From the NCBI RefSeq assembly GCF_000214415.1, contig NC_015562.1, forward strand, positions 1,589,130-1,653,129: a DNA stretch of 64,000 bases, read 5' to 3'. Origin of the DNA: Methanotorris igneus Kol 5 (lineage in GTDB: Archaea; AGJL01; Methanococci; Methanococcales; Methanococcaceae). The notes under the pieces were generated by a model. The model was not told where the DNA came from. It worked only from the letters and a program-made list of their open reading frames with translations, and searched no databases. A program made the position numbers and the translations under genes. This document shows, one piece after another, positions 1-9,573 of this stretch. Positions within the stretch are counted from its first letter, which is position 1. Each line of letters begins with the position of its first letter.

Positions 1-27
1 TATTAAACCAAATCTTATTCAATAAAT

Positions 28-40
28 AAATATATAAATG
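28..40 (+). promoter_or_regulatory. possible TATA box upstream of rps12
   Basis: AAATATATAAATG is a plausible archaeal TATA element about 110 bases before rps12. The whole 1-147 stretch is AT-rich and shows no gene. In relatives rps12 often follows RNA polymerase genes, so this could equally be an internal spacer. Confidence 0.3.
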
Positions 41-147
41 AAACTAAATGATGAACATGAATATAAGTTATAATTGGAACTACTAAAAATAAAAATAAGA
101 AATTAAAAAACATTAAAATTAAAAAACAATCGTAAAATGGTGAGAAG

Positions 148-594
148 ATGTCAGGAAGTAAATCACCAAGAGGGGAATTTGCTGGAAGAAAGTTAAGATT
201 GAAAAGAAAGAAATGTAGATGGCATGACTACAACTATGTCAGAAGAGTATTGAGATTAAAAGAAAAATATGACCCATTAGAAGGAGCTCCAATGGCAAGA
301 GGAATTGTTATTGAAAAAGTTGGTTTAGAGGCAAAGCAGCCAAACTCTGCTATTAGGAAGTGTGTTAGAGTTCAGTTAATCAAAAACGGTAGAGTTGTTA
401 CAGCATTCTGTCCAGGAAACCACGCTATAAACTTCATTGATGAACACGATGAAGTTATTATTGAAGGTATTGGGGGACCAAAAGGGCCAAGAGCAAAAGG
501 GGACATTCCAGGAGTTAAATATAAGGTCATTATGGTCGGTAAGAACTCATTAAGAGAGCTCGTTAGAGGAAGACAAGAAAAAGTTAAAAGATAA
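148..594 (+). CDS. rps12: 30S ribosomal protein uS12 (S12P)
   Basis: This is the decoding-centre protein of the small ribosomal subunit. The 148-residue length fits the archaeal/eukaryotic (S23-like) form. Visible hallmarks are the basic N-terminus, the [10 protein letters not shown] segment at about residues 62-72, and the [15 protein letters not shown] and [18 protein letters not shown] loops that line the A site. GGTGAGA lies just before the ATG. It is the first gene of an rps12-rps7-EF-2 string and is followed after 12 bases by rps7, so co-transcription is expected. Confidence 0.97.
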   Translation: MSGSKSPRGEFAGRKLRLKRKKCRWHDYNYVRRVLRLKEKYDPLEGAPMARGIVIEKVGLEAKQPNSAIRKCVRVQLIKNGRVVTAFCPGNHAINFIDEHDEVIIEGIGGPKGPRAKGDIPGVKYKVIMVGKNSLRELVRGRQEKVKR

Positions 595-606
595 ATTTGG
601 GGTGAG

Positions 607-1179
607 ATGTTGGAAGAAATTAAAATATTTGGTAAGTGGGATCCTACAGAGGTTGTTGTTAGAGATCCAAGTTTAAGAAGATACATAAACTTAACACCAA
701 TTTATGTTCCACACACAGCAGGTAGATTTACAAAGAAACAATTTGATAAAGCTAAAATGAGCATTGTTGAGAGATTAGCAAACAAAATAATGAGAAAGGA
801 ACACAACACTGGAAAAAAACTCAAAGCATTAAAAATTGTTGAAGAAGCATTTGAAATTATTGAAAAAAGAACAAAACAAAACCCAATCCAAGTTTTAGTT
901 GATGCCTTAGAAAACGCTGGTCCAAGAGAAGAAACAACAAGAATCTCCTATGGTGGAATTACTTACTTACAATCTGTTGACTCATCACCATCAAGAAGAT
1001 TAGATATTGCTTTAAGAAACATCGCATTAGGTGCATGGCAGGCATCACACAAAAACAAAAAGAGCATTGCTGAATGCTTAGCAGAAGAAATAATTGCTGC
1101 TGCAAAAGGAGACATTCAAAGAAGCTTCGCTGTCAGGAAAAAAGAAGAAACAGAAAGAGTTGCTCAATCAGCAAGATAA
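607..1179 (+). CDS. rps7: 30S ribosomal protein uS7 (S7P)
   Basis: This is the 16S rRNA head-domain organiser of the small subunit. The 190-residue length matches archaeal S7. It carries the typical [34 protein letters not shown] block and ends with the [10 protein letters not shown] and [17 protein letters not shown] helices that bind rRNA and mRNA. The start ATG is preceded by GGGGTGAG. It sits 12 bases behind rps12 and about 160 bases before EF-2, the usual archaeal str-operon order. Confidence 0.97.
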   Translation: MLEEIKIFGKWDPTEVVVRDPSLRRYINLTPIYVPHTAGRFTKKQFDKAKMSIVERLANKIMRKEHNTGKKLKALKIVEEAFEIIEKRTKQNPIQVLVDALENAGPREETTRISYGGITYLQSVDSSPSRRLDIALRNIALGAWQASHKNKKSIAECLAEEIIAAAKGDIQRSFAVRKKEETERVAQSAR

Positions 1180-1338
1180 TCAATATGTTTTATATTTTTC
1201 CAATTTAGCTTTTTCAATTAACTCTTTTATCTCAAAAATAAAAAATAAAAATTTAAAACTATGTCTATAATCCAAATAAAATACTAAATAAAAAACAACA
1301 AAACAAAAAGTAAAAATAATTAGGTGAGGGATGAGATT

Positions 1339-3522
1339 ATGGGTAGAAGAGCAAAGATGATTGAAAAAATTAAAACCTTAATGGAGCAACACGACAGAAT
1401 TAGAAACATTGGGATTTGTGCTCACATTGACCACGGTAAAACAACATTATCCGATAACTTATTGGCTGGAGCAGGAATGATTTCAAAAGATTTAGCAGGA
1501 GAGCAGTTAGCATTGGACTTTGATGAGGAAGAGGCACAAAGAGGTATTACAATTTACGCTGCAAACGTTTCAATGGTTCACACCTACGAAGGTAAAGATT
1601 ACTTAATTAACTTAATCGACACCCCAGGGCACGTTGACTTCGGTGGGGACGTTACAAGAGCAATGAGAGCAATTGATGGAACAATTGTCGTCGTTTGTGC
1701 AGTAGAAGGTGTAATGCCACAGACAGAAACTGTTTTAAGACAAGCATTGAGAGAAAAAGTAAAACCTGTCTTATTCATCAACAAAGTTGACAGATTAATC
1801 AACGAGTTAAAATTAACACCAGAAGAATTACAAAACAGATTCATGAAAATCATTACCGATGTAAACAACTTAATTAAGAAAATGGCTCCAGAAGAATTCA
1901 AAGACAAATGGCTTGTTAACGTCATGGATGGAAGTGTTGCATTTGGTTCAGCATACAACAACTGGGCAATTTCAGTTCCATTCATGCAAAAGAGTGGAAT
2001 AACATTCAAAGACATTATTGAATACTGCGAACAAGACAAACAAAAAGAACTTGCTGAAAAAGCTCCATTGCATGAAGTAGTTTTAGACATGGTTATTAAG
2101 CACTTACCAAACCCAGTTGAGGCACAAAAATACAGAATTCCAAACATCTGGAAAGGAGACCTCAATTCAGAAATTGGTAAAGCAATGCTCAACTGTGATC
2201 CAAACGGTCCATTGGCAGGAGTTATTACAAAAATTATCATGGACAAACACGCTGGACCTGTTTCAGCATGTAGATTGTTCAGTGGAAGATTAAGACAAGG
2301 GGACGAAATCTACTTAGTAACTTCAAAATCAAAAGCAAGGGCTCAGCAAGTTTCTGTCTTCATGGGTCCAGAAAGAATACAAGTAGATAGCGTTTCAGCA
2401 GGTAACATCTGTGCTATTACTGGATTAAAAGAGGCAACAGCAGGGGAAACGATCTGTTCACCAAACAACATAATTGAGCCACCATTTGAGGCAATTACCC
2501 ACGTTAGTGAGCCAGTTATTACAGTTGCTATTGAACCAAAGAACAACAAGGACTTGCCAAAATTAATTGAAGTATTAAGACAAATAGCAAGAGAAGACAA
2601 CACAGTAAAAGTTGAAATTAACGAAGAAACTGGAGAATACTTAATCAGCGGTATGGGAGAATTGCACATTGAAGTTATTACAAAAACAAAAATTGGAAGA
2701 GATGCAGGAATTGAGGTTGAAGTAGGTAACCCAATTGTTGTTTATAGAGAAACGGTAACTACACAATCACCAATAGTTGAAGGTAAGTCACCAAACAAAC
2801 ACAACAAACTCTACTTCGTTGTTGAACCATTAGAAGAGAGTGTCTTACAAGCATACAAAGAAGGTAAAATTAAAGATGAGGACTTCAAGAAGAGAACAAC
2901 ACCAGAAGTTGAGAAAGCATTAGTTGAGGCAGGATTGGACAAAGAAGAAGCTAAGAGGGTAATGTCCATCTATGAAGGAAACATGTTAATCAACATGACA
3001 AGAGGTATTATCCACTTAGACGAATCCAGAGAATTAATTATACAAGGATTCAAAGAGGCGGTAAGAAACGGTCCATTAGCAGCAGAAAAATGTCAAGGAG
3101 TTAAGGTTAAGTTAGTAGATGCTATCTTCCACGAAGATGCAATCCACAGAGGTCCAGCACAATTAATTCCAGCAGTAAGGTTTGGTATCAGAGATGCGAT
3201 AATGCAAGCAAAACCAGTATTATTAGAGCCAATGCAAATGGTATTCATCAGCACACCACAAGACTACATGGGAGACGCAATAAGAGAAATCAGCAACAGA
3301 AGAGGACAAATATTAGATATGGAGCAAGAAGGGGACATGGCAATTATCAAAGCAAAATGTCCAGTTGCAGAGATGTTTGGATTCGCTGGAGCAATTAGGG
3401 GAGCTACCCAAGGTAGATGTCTCTGGAGTATAGAGTTTGCTGGATTCGAAAAAGTACCGCCTGAATTACAGGATCAATTAATAAAACAAATAAGAGAAAG
3501 AAAGGGATTGAAAGTTGAATAA
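1339..3522 (+). CDS. fusA: translation elongation factor 2 (aEF-2)
   Basis: This is the GTPase that drives ribosomal translocation. From the ATG at 1339 it is 727 residues, full length for aEF-2. AHIDHGKTT (G1), RGITI (switch I), DTPGH (G3) and NKVD (G4) are visible, and the C-terminal domains end in [17 protein letters not shown]. The diphthamide-loop region [15 protein letters not shown] is present, so the modified histidine is expected. An upstream in-frame GTG at 1324 exists, but AGGTGAG lies at 1322-1328, correctly spaced for the ATG at 1339, so that start is preferred. Confidence 0.97.
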   Translation: MGRRAKMIEKIKTLMEQHDRIRNIGICAHIDHGKTTLSDNLLAGAGMISKDLAGEQLALDFDEEEAQRGITIYAANVSMVHTYEGKDYLINLIDTPGHVDFGGDVTRAMRAIDGTIVVVCAVEGVMPQTETVLRQALREKVKPVLFINKVDRLINELKLTPEELQNRFMKIITDVNNLIKKMAPEEFKDKWLVNVMDGSVAFGSAYNNWAISVPFMQKSGITFKDIIEYCEQDKQKELAEKAPLHEVVLDMVIKHLPNPVEAQKYRIPNIWKGDLNSEIGKAMLNCDPNGPLAGVITKIIMDKHAGPVSACRLFSGRLRQGDEIYLVTSKSKARAQQVSVFMGPERIQVDSVSAGNICAITGLKEATAGETICSPNNIIEPPFEAITHVSEPVITVAIEPKNNKDLPKLIEVLRQIAREDNTVKVEINEETGEYLISGMGELHIEVITKTKIGRDAGIEVEVGNPIVVYRETVTTQSPIVEGKSPNKHNKLYFVVEPLEESVLQAYKEGKIKDEDFKKRTTPEVEKALVEAGLDKEEAKRVMSIYEGNMLINMTRGIIHLDESRELIIQGFKEAVRNGPLAAEKCQGVKVKLVDAIFHEDAIHRGPAQLIPAVRFGIRDAIMQAKPVLLEPMQMVFISTPQDYMGDAIREISNRRGQILDMEQEGDMAIIKAKCPVAEMFGFAGAIRGATQGRCLWSIEFAGFEKVPPELQDQLIKQIRERKGLKVE

Positions 3523-3592
3523 TTAAAAATAGGTTGTGCTCTATTTGAATTTTAACATAATCCTAACTTCTTTCAAAATTTTATTGTGATTA

Positions 3593-3787
3593 TAGTCGTA
3601 TGCGTTAGAGATTGAAATGAACTATTGGTAAATTCTTAAAGATTTATTCCTTATTTCAAATTTTAAGGAAGGATAATGATTATTTAAAAATTCACTAATG
3701 TATAAATAAGTTTAAAAATCCACTGCAACCTTCGGTTGCAGGGAAGTTGAATAACCGTAGGTTATTCAACTATTCCGCACACGACTA
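3593..3787. mobile_element. MITE-like element 1 (TAGTCG ends, TA duplication)
   Basis: The ends are inverted repeats: TAGTCGTATGCG at the left and CGCACACGACTA at the right, each flanked by TA. No reading frame is inside. The right half holds two small palindromes, CTGCAACCTTCGGTTGCAG and GTTGAATAACC..GGTTATTCAAC. It separates EF-2 from EF-1A, which are normally close neighbours. A further right-end-like sequence (CCGCAAACGACCATA) lies just downstream at about 3809-3823. Confidence 0.75.
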
Positions 3788-3917
3788 TAAATAACTTACA
3801 AAAATTCCGCAAACGACCATACCCCACCATAAAATATATATACCACTTCCTACTATTCACTATTTACCAAATTTTTCCGAATGATAAAATTATTTTCTAA
3901 TTTTGTGAACTGTTACT

Positions 3918-3935
3918 TACATTTTTATATGGCTA
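3918..3935 (+). promoter_or_regulatory. TATA-type promoter for EF-1A
   Basis: CATTTTTATATGGCTATAA is a TATA-like stretch about 75 bases before the EF-1A start. It lies downstream of the MITE-like insertion, so EF-1A and rps10 probably have their own promoter. Inferred from sequence only. Confidence 0.45.
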
Positions 3936-4005
3936 TAAATGACAATAATTAAATAAAGTAAAGAAAAAAGTAAAAGTTAAAAAATAAAAATGGAGGTCGT
4001 GGAAT

Positions 4006-5292
4006 ATGGCAAAACAAAAGCCAGTATTAAACGTTGCATTCATTGGACACGTTGACGCAGGTAAGTCAACAACAATTGGAAGACTCTTATACGACAGTGG
4101 AGCAATTGACCCACAAGTTTTAGAAAAATTAAAAAGAGAAGCTGCAGAAAAAGGTAAAGCAGGATTCGAGTTTGCTTACGTTATGGACGGTTTAAAAGAA
4201 GAGAGAGAAAGAGGGGTTACAATCGACATTGCTCACAAGAAATTCGAAACTCCAAAATACGAAATTACAATTGTCGACTGTCCTGGACACAGAGACTTCA
4301 TTAAAAACATGATTACTGGAGCTTCACAAGCAGACGCTGCTATATTAGTCGTTGACGTAAACGACCACAAAACAGGTATCCAACCACAAACAAGAGAACA
4401 CATGTTCTTAGCAAGAACATTAGGTATCAACCAAATTGCAGTTGCAATTAACAAGATGGACACTGTAAACTACAGCCAAGAAGCTTACGAAGCAATGAAA
4501 AAGATGCTCTCAGAACAATTATTGAAAATCTTAGGATACAACCCAGACAACATTGACTTTATCCCAGTTGCGTCATACCATGGAGACAACGTTGTTAAAA
4601 AATCAGACAAAATGCCATGGTACAATGGACCAACATTAGTTGAAGCATTAGACAAATTCAACCCACCAGAAAAACCAACAAACTTACCATTAAGAATCCC
4701 AATCCAAGACGTTTACTCAATTACAGGGGTCGGTACAGTTCCTGTTGGTAGAGTAGAAACAGGTATCTTGAAACCAGGAGACAAAGTTATATTCGAACCA
4801 GCAGGAGTTCAAGGAGAAGTCAAATCCATCGAAATGCACCACGAACAAATCTCACAAGCAGAGCCTGGAGACAACATTGGTTTCAACGTAAGAGGTGTCA
4901 GTAAGAAAGATATTAAGAGAGGAGACGTTTGTGGACACCCAGACAACCCACCAACAGTTGCAGAAGAATTCACAGCACAAATCGTTGTCTTACAACACCC
5001 AACAGTCATTACAGTTGGTTACACACCTGTCTTCCACGCACACACAGCACAAGTTGCATGTACATTCACAGAAATCTTGAAGAAGTTGAACCCAGCAACT
5101 GGTGAAGTTATAGAAGAAAATCCAGACTTCATTAAAGCTGGAGATGCTGCAATCATCAAAGTCAGACCAACAAAACCAATGGTTATTGAAAACGTAAAAG
5201 AAATCCCACAACTCGGAAGATTCGCTATCAGAGATATGGGTATGACAATCGCAGCAGGTATGGCAATCGATGTTAAAGCAAAAAACAAATAA
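4006..5292 (+). CDS. tuf: translation elongation factor 1-alpha (aEF-1A)
   Basis: This GTPase delivers aminoacyl-tRNA to the ribosome. The 428 residues contain GHVDAGKST (G1), DCPGHRDF (G3), NKMD (G4) and the three-domain layout of aEF-1A/eEF1A, with the domain-2 segment [20 protein letters not shown] strong GGAGGTCG ribosome-binding site precedes the ATG. Codon use is strongly biased to AAC, GAC, TAC, TTC and ATC compared with neighbours, as expected of a very highly expressed gene. It is followed by rps10. Confidence 0.98.
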   Translation: MAKQKPVLNVAFIGHVDAGKSTTIGRLLYDSGAIDPQVLEKLKREAAEKGKAGFEFAYVMDGLKEERERGVTIDIAHKKFETPKYEITIVDCPGHRDFIKNMITGASQADAAILVVDVNDHKTGIQPQTREHMFLARTLGINQIAVAINKMDTVNYSQEAYEAMKKMLSEQLLKILGYNPDNIDFIPVASYHGDNVVKKSDKMPWYNGPTLVEALDKFNPPEKPTNLPLRIPIQDVYSITGVGTVPVGRVETGILKPGDKVIFEPAGVQGEVKSIEMHHEQISQAEPGDNIGFNVRGVSKKDIKRGDVCGHPDNPPTVAEEFTAQIVVLQHPTVITVGYTPVFHAHTAQVACTFTEILKKLNPATGEVIEENPDFIKAGDAAIIKVRPTKPMVIENVKEIPQLGRFAIRDMGMTIAAGMAIDVKAKNK

Positions 5293-5302
5293 ATTAGCTT
5301 AA

Positions 5303-5334
5303 TTTCCTCTTTTCTTTTTATTTTTTTATATTTA
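5303..5334 (+). terminator. T-rich termination tract after EF-1A
   Basis: Runs of T (CTCTTTTCTTTTTATTTTTTTAT) follow EF-1A and resemble archaeal oligo-T terminators. They may give partial termination before rps10. Confidence 0.45.
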
Positions 5335-5374
5335 CACCTCTTTTTAAACACTTAAAAAATGAAGGGGGATGAGT

Positions 5375-5680
5375 ATGCAAAAAGCAAGAATAAAATTGAG
5401 TGGTACAAACCACAAAGAATTGGATGAAGTTTGTAGGCAAATAAAAGCAATTGCAGAAAAAACAGGAGTTGACATATCAGGACCTATACCATTACCAACA
5501 AAAGTATTGAAAGTTGTAACAAGAAAAGCACCAGATGGAGAAGGTTCTGAGACCTATGAAAGATGGTACATGAAAATACACAAGAGATTAATTGACATTG
5601 AAGCAGATGAAAGAACATTAAGACACATTATGAAAGTCAAAATACCAGACTCAGTTCAAATAGAAATTCAGTTCAAATAA
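5375..5680 (+). CDS. rps10: 30S ribosomal protein uS10 (S10P)
   Basis: This is a small-subunit head protein. From the ATG at 5375 it is 101 residues starting [10 protein letters not shown], the usual archaeal S10 start; an ATG two codons upstream (5369) lies inside the GGGGGATGAG ribosome-binding region. Recognisable blocks are [30 protein letters not shown] and the C-terminal [10 protein letters not shown]. It follows EF-1A as in most archaeal str operons. Confidence 0.97.
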   Translation: MQKARIKLSGTNHKELDEVCRQIKAIAEKTGVDISGPIPLPTKVLKVVTRKAPDGEGSETYERWYMKIHKRLIDIEADERTLRHIMKVKIPDSVQIEIQFK

Positions 5681-5693
5681 GGTCTTTTTTGGG

Positions 5694-5762
5694 CGTTTAA
5701 TTTTGCAAAAGCCCATTAAACGGTTGCAATCCAATTTAGGGATTGCAACAATTTTCTTTTTT
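5694..5762 (+). terminator. double-hairpin terminator after rps10
   Basis: Two stem-loops follow rps10: CGTTTAAT..ATTAAACG, then GTTGCAATCC..GGATTGCAAC, ending in AATTTTCTTTTTT. This is the clearest terminator-like structure in the window. The rest of 5763-6054 is AT-rich with no gene seen. Confidence 0.55.
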
Positions 5763-6054
5763 AATATTAATTTTTTGGATTAATTATCAGTTTTTTGTTG
5801 ATTGTCTATTTTGATGATGCACTTTTCATAATTTTGCTAATTTATTATTTTTGCCTAAAATTTTGTTATAAGATTTATAAATTTCATTATATTGATGAAG
5901 AAGTCATAAACCTGCAGTAACTGATAGAACTATAATATATAGTAGTGATGATGAAATTAACATAAAAACATAATAATTATAAATTTTTTATTTCTTTTTC
6001 AGTGAATTCATCATTTTCCATTCCTACCACTAAAATAAAAAAAGAAAAAGGGGA

Positions 6055-7386
6055 TTAATCAAACTTCTCCAGAGCGTCCTCAGCAGCGAGAGCCAATGGC
6101 TCATTTACCATTGAGACGGGTGGGGCATAGCAGAACTCCATATTTGCTAATTCATCTGCTTTAACCCCTTTGAATATTGCTATTGACATGGCATCGATTC
6201 TCTCAGCGACTCTCTCTCCACCAACGATTTGGCATCCAACTACTCTTTTATCTTTATCAAAAATCATCTTGATTTCTATTGGTTTTCCTCCTGGGTAGTA
6301 TCTTGCTCTTGTTAGTGCTTTGCATCTTCCAATAACTATTGGAATGCCATTTTGGTTTGCAGATAAAGCACTTAGACCCACCCCTCCAATTTCCAAGTCT
6401 CCTATTTTTGAAACCATTGCATTTAAAACTGGATTGAACTCTGCCTTTATTCCAACTATATTCTTTGCTGCAACCTTTCCTTGCCTTACTGCGGTGGTTC
6501 CAAATGGAGACATTGTCACCTGTTTTGTTACAAAGTCAACAACTTCAACACAATCTCCAACGGCGTAGATATTTGGAATAGAGGTTTGCATCTTTTCATC
6601 GACTTTTATTGCCCATTTTCCAATTTCACATCCTGCCTTTTTAGCCAATTCGATATTTGGTCTTACGCCAGTAGCCATAATAACCATATCTGCCTCAATG
6701 ACTTTATTATCAACAACAACACCCTCAACTTTGTCCTTACCGACGATTTTCTCGACTGGCTTATTTAAAATAATCTTGATTCCTTCTTTTTCCAAATATT
6801 CCTTAACCTTCTCAGCCATATCTGGATCTAATGCCCTTGGCAATACCTGCGGAGCCATCTCTACAACTGTAACATCCAAACCTCTCTTTTTGAAGGCATA
6901 GGCCATCTCTAATCCAATAGCTCCAGCACCAGCAACAACAACACTGTTTGATTTTTTAGCGTATTCATCAATTTTCATTCCATCTTCAACAGTTCTAACT
7001 GTAAATACTCCTTCCAAATCTTTCCCCTCAATTGGAGGGACAAATGGTGTTCCTCCTGTTGCAAGAACAAGATAATTGTAATCTAATTCAAACTTTTCTC
7101 CATCTTTTTCATAAACAACCTTATTTTCTTTTGAGTTTACATCAACAACTTTTGCCTTAGTAATTATGTCAATGTTTCTTTCTTTTTTGTAGTCCTCTGG
7201 TGTGTGCATTATTATATCTTCAAATGATTTTATCTCTCCTTCAATAACATAAGGTATAGCACATGGAGAATAAGCAACGTGCCTATCCATTGTGATTACG
7301 ACGATCTCCATATCCTTGTCGTATTTTCTTATCGTTGAAGCTGTTGTCAATCCTCCTGCTCCGCTACCAACTATTACCGTCCTCAT
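6055..7386 (-). CDS. nox: NADH oxidase / CoA-disulfide reductase-like flavoprotein
   Basis: This is a pyridine nucleotide-disulfide oxidoreductase of the Nox/CoADR class, probably cytosolic and acting in oxygen or thiol defence. The N-terminal FAD fold GSGAGG is at residues 8-13, the single redox-active Cys sits in YSPCAIPYV near residue 42, the NAD-binding fold GAGAIGLE near 150-160, and the second FAD motif in TSIPNIYAVGDC near 280. The C-terminal dimerisation domain is complete, 443 residues in all. AAGGTGAAC precedes the start. It stands alone between repeat-rich spacers. Oxidase versus CoA-disulfide reductase cannot be decided here. Confidence 0.85.
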   Translation of the reverse strand: MRTVIVGSGAGGLTTASTIRKYDKDMEIVVITMDRHVAYSPCAIPYVIEGEIKSFEDIIMHTPEDYKKERNIDIITKAKVVDVNSKENKVVYEKDGEKFELDYNYLVLATGGTPFVPPIEGKDLEGVFTVRTVEDGMKIDEYAKKSNSVVVAGAGAIGLEMAYAFKKRGLDVTVVEMAPQVLPRALDPDMAEKVKEYLEKEGIKIILNKPVEKIVGKDKVEGVVVDNKVIEADMVIMATGVRPNIELAKKAGCEIGKWAIKVDEKMQTSIPNIYAVGDCVEVVDFVTKQVTMSPFGTTAVRQGKVAAKNIVGIKAEFNPVLNAMVSKIGDLEIGGVGLSALSANQNGIPIVIGRCKALTRARYYPGGKPIEIKMIFDKDKRVVGCQIVGGERVAERIDAMSIAIFKGVKADELANMEFCYAPPVSMVNEPLALAAEDALEKFD

Positions 7387-7502
7387 TTGTTCACCTTTAT
7401 TCTTTTTAATTCTAAATTAATGATAAAATTAAAATAAAAAAATTAAGATAAATATAAATTAATGTTTCATAAGTTTTTATCAACTCGCTAATATCTCTAC
7501 AT

Positions 7503-7657
7503 GAAACTTTAAGAAAGTTAAGCAAAACCTTTGTCGGTTTTGCAGCTCGAACCTTACGGTTCGATTAGGCGAAATCAAAGATTTAGTTGAATAACTACGT
7601 TATTCAACTTCCCTGCAACCGAAGGTTGCAGTGGACGCTGCTCGAACCTTCGGTTCG
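7503..7657. repeat. cluster of five miniature palindromes
   Basis: Successive short stem-loops lie almost end to end: GCAAAACC..GGTTTTGC, TCGAACC..GGTTCGA, TTGAATAAC..GTTATTCAA, CTGCAACC..GGTTGCAG and CTCGAACC..GGTTCGA. The same modules recur in other spacers of this window. They do not encode protein and are not followed by T tracts. Confidence 0.7.
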
Positions 7658-7677
7658 ATTTCATCAAAGGGGTGCAT

Positions 7678-8031
7678 TGCCGTTTGAAACTGTTTAATTT
7701 TTCATTGACGAATGTGGACATTAATGTATTTTCGTTTTCGAAATTTTTATATATGCGTTTATATACATGTAAATATAAGGATGATGCCTCTGATGAAGGT
7801 GGATACTGGAGACCTAAGGAGGCGGACTTTACTGAGTGTTAAACCTTATGGGCGGAGTCGGGGTTCTCCCGGAGCGAAGCGACGGGAACTTAAAAACCGT
7901 TAGGTTTTTATGTCCGTGACAGGGATGGAGACCGATGATATGTTCCCGATGAACCCAGAGGGAACTGAGGCCGATGACATCCAAGTCCAACGTGGGCATT
8001 TGTCTATGATTGTTCACGTTGGACAGACCCC
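7678..8031 (+). mobile_element. tnpB-less IS605/IS607-type element with orphan omega-RNA region (copy A)
   Basis: The left end GCCGTTTGAAACTGTTT matches the left end of the solo tnpB element at 48577. The right part matches the last ~200 bases of the IS607 element at 14-16 kb, including the tnpB-tail/RNA segment, the stem-GATGAACCCAGAG-stem motif and a terminal hairpin (GTCCAACGTG..CACGTTGGAC) ending ACAGACCCC. No tnpA and no TnpB catalytic region remain. A near-identical inverted copy lies at 38380-38727. A small open frame in it is only the decayed tnpB tail. It probably encodes a structured RNA. Confidence 0.75.
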
Positions 8032-8051
8032 TCGCTATGCTTGGCAATGCT

Positions 8052-8555
8052 TCATAGATCGCTATCCAATTCACTAATATCTTTACATACACAAAACTCA
8101 CATAATGAATATTCATTTTTTTGCTTATTTTTAACTGGGCAGTAATAAGTATTTCCCTTTTTTATAATTTTCTTTTTTCCAGGGAACACTAAATTTTCGG
8201 GATGAATTGGCTTTTTCGCAATGAAGATTAAGTAAGGGGCTATAATCTTAGACAACCTTATAAATGCATCTTCATTTTCACTGTTCATTTTTTTAAAACT
8301 TTCTATTCTCTCAATTAATTTTTCTAACTTTTCTTCATCAATTTCGAAGGATTCTACTGAGTTTTTATCTCTATTCTTAATTTCATTTAAAACATTATAG
8401 AAATACATTCCAAGTGATTCTAAAAATTCATTTCTATATTGAGGGGGAAGGTATTTTGCATCATTCTCCATGAAACACCTTGCTTTCATCATATCGTATA
8501 TGCTAAATTCTTTGGCTTCTTTTTTTAGTTTTTTGAATAACTCTCTACTATTCAT
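8052..8555 (-). CDS. DUF2115 (UPF0305) family protein
   Basis: A conserved protein of unknown function found mainly in methanogens. The 167 residues are largely helical and charged, and the C-terminus carries a Cys cluster (YYCPVKN..YSLCEFCVCKD) that could bind metal. The start follows AGGGAG. Its 3' end abuts copy A of the orphan RNA element, whose right flank overlaps its last codons. No function is assigned. Confidence 0.6.
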   Translation of the reverse strand: MNSRELFKKLKKEAKEFSIYDMMKARCFMENDAKYLPPQYRNEFLESLGMYFYNVLNEIKNRDKNSVESFEIDEEKLEKLIERIESFKKMNSENEDAFIRLSKIIAPYLIFIAKKPIHPENLVFPGKKKIIKKGNTYYCPVKNKQKNEYSLCEFCVCKDISELDSDL

Positions 8556-8644
8556 AGAACTCCCTTTTTAAAATAATTTTTTAAAATAATTACACGCTTC
8601 AATTTATCAAAGATAGATAAAAAATAAAAATTTCATTAAAATGT

Positions 8645-9241
8645 TTATCCAAAGATTCTTTCAATTACAAAACCAGCCAGTGCAACTAAGACCCCACCAA
8701 TAACCATTTTTAGCCCAGCTACTATAAGGTTTTCCCGTGAGATTTTTCCAATAAACATCCCAAGTGCAAATAATATTGCAAGTGTTATTGCTATGGCTAC
8801 AAACACAGCAATTCTTGGCTCGAATACAAAAAAGGGCACAACTGGGAGCATTGAACCAAGCATAGTTGATATTCCATCCACAAATCCACATATTATTGTT
8901 TCATGCACGGCCTGTTTGTAAAATATTGTTTTCTTTAAATATCCATTTTCTTTTAGTAGGGATCTTTCTTGCATTTCCCTCTCTTTTTCTAAGGATGCTT
9001 TCTCAGCAGTTAAAGCACCTAATATGTTTGAGAGCCCATTTGCAATTCCTCCACCAATCCCAGCAGAAATGATTAATGATGGTTCTCCACTACTTGCCCC
9101 AATAACAACACCCAGAGTAGATAATGAACCGTCTATAATTCCTCTTACAACATACCTAAGTTTTGTTTCATTTAATTCAAATTTAAATTTTTTAAAAACT
9201 CGCGACAGTGGGGATTGTTCATCATCGTTGTTCAATTCCAC
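8645..9241 (-). CDS. VIT/CCC1-like membrane protein
   Basis: A 198-residue integral membrane protein resembling the VIT1/CCC1 family of iron/manganese transporters. The first membrane segment contains GIIDGSLSTLGVVIGASSG, and the second half repeats a similar FVDGISTMLGSMLPVVP motif. Two further hydrophobic helices follow near residues 140-195. The start is GTG at 9241, directly after AGGAGGGCTG. It is the only gene of its unit. Metal transport is inferred from the family, not shown. Confidence 0.65.
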   Translation of the reverse strand: MELNNDDEQSPLSRVFKKFKFELNETKLRYVVRGIIDGSLSTLGVVIGASSGEPSLIISAGIGGGIANGLSNILGALTAEKASLEKEREMQERSLLKENGYLKKTIFYKQAVHETIICGFVDGISTMLGSMLPVVPFFVFEPRIAVFVAIAITLAILFALGMFIGKISRENLIVAGLKMVIGGVLVALAGFVIERIFG

Positions 9242-9348
9242 CAGCCCTCCTAAGTTATATAAAATAATATATCCAAACAGTATAAAAATTTATCCTTATG
9301 GCATGTCTATATGGGACATTTGTAAAATAAAGAATACTTTGAGAGTTT

Positions 9349-9573
9349 TTAATCCCTTGCAATTTTTACTATGCTTTCTCCCATGCTATAATTGACAAAT
9401 AAGTCATCTAAGGCATTTTTTAATGAGCCAATTGAATGTGTTTCAATATAAACCTCCATGTTATTTTGTTTGCAGTTTACTTTTATTATAATGCCCTCAC
9501 TGGTGTTATCTACTTTTAAACTCTCACAGATTTCTTCCTTTGAAGGAATATTCATCTTAAATCTAACTTTCAT
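9349..9573 (-). CDS. pcc1: KEOPS complex subunit Pcc1
   Basis: A small (about 74-residue) dimerising subunit of the KEOPS complex, which makes t6A at position 37 of tRNAs. The alternating beta-alpha pattern and the C-terminal IGSLKNALDDLFVNYSM segment fit Pcc1. The start ATG at 9573 (or 9576) overlaps the end of the upstream PP-loop gene, so the two are translationally coupled; GAGGGAG sits immediately before it. An upstream TTG (9585) is possible but less likely. Confidence 0.7.
   Translation of the reverse strand: MKVRFKMNIPSKEEICESLKVDNTSEGIIIKVNCKQNNMEVYIETHSIGSLKNALDDLFVNYSMGESIVKIARD

Noticed and set aside
1599-2669. Long minus-strand open frames opposite EF-2 (and similar ones opposite purL, marker 14 and the permease)
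   Set aside because: Shadow frames of strongly biased coding genes; no start signals and no plausible proteins.
7620-7665. tRNA-like GGTTCGATT sequences
   Set aside because: They are arms of short palindromes; no acceptor or anticodon stems can be drawn. No tRNA was found anywhere in the window.
7712-8116. Open frames of 63 and 95 residues on both strands within copy A of the orphan element
   Set aside because: They come from the structured RNA region and the decayed tnpB tail; the equivalent frames in copy B are no better preserved as protein, and the minus-strand one crosses into DUF2115.
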